NCBI GenBank assembly: GCA_020829485.1
Contig: JAIVFU010000079.1
Location: 1 to 29,967 of the forward strand
Direction: 5' to 3'
DNA: 29,967 nt
Origin: Nostoc sp. CHAB 5834
GTDB taxonomy: Bacteria > Cyanobacteriota > Cyanobacteriia > Cyanobacteriales > Nostocaceae
In this document: positions 29,965 to 29,967 of the stretch, one piece after another
How positions within the stretch are numbered: position 1 is the first letter of the stretch
Layout of the letters: each line of letters begins with the position of its first letter
Notes under the pieces: model-generated
The model's input: only the letters and a program-made list of their open reading frames with translations
The model's database searches: none
Told to the model about the DNA's origin: nothing
Program-made: the position numbers and the translations under genes

Positions 29965-29967
29965 CAC

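Noticed and set aside
1..29967. One transposon with 123-bp terminal inverted repeats spanning the whole window
   Set aside because: The outer tips of the element point inward at 123 and 29842 and each interrupts a gene, so these are two inserted copies read toward the contig ends and not the ends of one transposon. I keep the composite possibility only as an alternative.
1..29967. tRNA, rRNA or riboswitch
   Set aside because: No cloverleaf with conserved T-loop sequence, rRNA stretch or known riboswitch core was recognised by eye.

Overview
The window looks like a plasmid or genomic-island contig from a filamentous, Nostoc-like cyanobacterium. The palindrome GCGATCGC (HIP1) recurs throughout. 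The protein families are typical of those genomes: caspase, CHAT, NACHT, WD40, GUN4, DUF4278 and effector-associated coiled coils. Insertion-sequence debris is dense. A MobC-like gene near the right end suggests a mobilisable plasmid. Both ends of the window run into the same 123-bp sequence in opposite orientation, as expected of a contig that stops inside a multicopy insertion element.

Region 1 (about 1-13200, all minus strand) is a caspase/CHAT conflict-type island. In transcription order it holds: a GH24 lysozyme with a peptidoglycan-binding domain; remnants of a second peptidoglycan-binding domain, an M15-type peptidase and a caspase C-terminal region; a caspase-TPR gene split by a 139-bp MITE-like insertion; an LCAT-like lipase; a CHAT-NACHT-HEAT protein of 1399 residues; a CHAT protein with a seven-bladed WD40 propeller; a frameshifted secreted or membrane protein; and a caspase gene cut by the element at the window's left end. 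The CHAT, NACHT and repeat domains look like sensors and proteases. The lipase and cell-wall enzymes could be effectors. The region is decaying.

Region 2 (about 13200-15330) is nested transposon debris: an IS1634-type transposase cut by an IS66-type element, itself cut and joined to a fragment of an ABC-transporter membrane domain on the other strand.

Region 3 (26162 down to 15331, minus strand) is a tightly spaced, apparently intact operon and the most interesting part. In order it encodes: a ribbon-helix-helix protein; an adaptor with an effector-associated coiled coil; a second protein with the same coiled coil plus GUN4; a 1332-residue membrane-anchored protein with 73-residue tandem repeats, an SPFH/band-7 domain, a long helix and a vWA domain; a MotA/ZorA-like membrane protein with an 18-residue-repeat tail; a MotB/ZorB-like OmpA protein; a TerY-like vWA protein; a PP2C phosphatase; and a DUF4278-kinase-GUN4 protein. 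This joins a Zorya-like membrane motor, a TerY kinase/phosphatase/vWA triad and a vault-like repeat-SPFH scaffold in one locus. I know of no described system with this composition.

Region 4 (about 26500-29967) holds an internally deleted IS4-type element with 21-bp terminal inverted repeats, an unrecognised acidic-tailed protein, a long non-coding stretch, a MobC-like gene, a broken IS200/IS605 TnpA remnant and the second copy of the terminal 123 bp.
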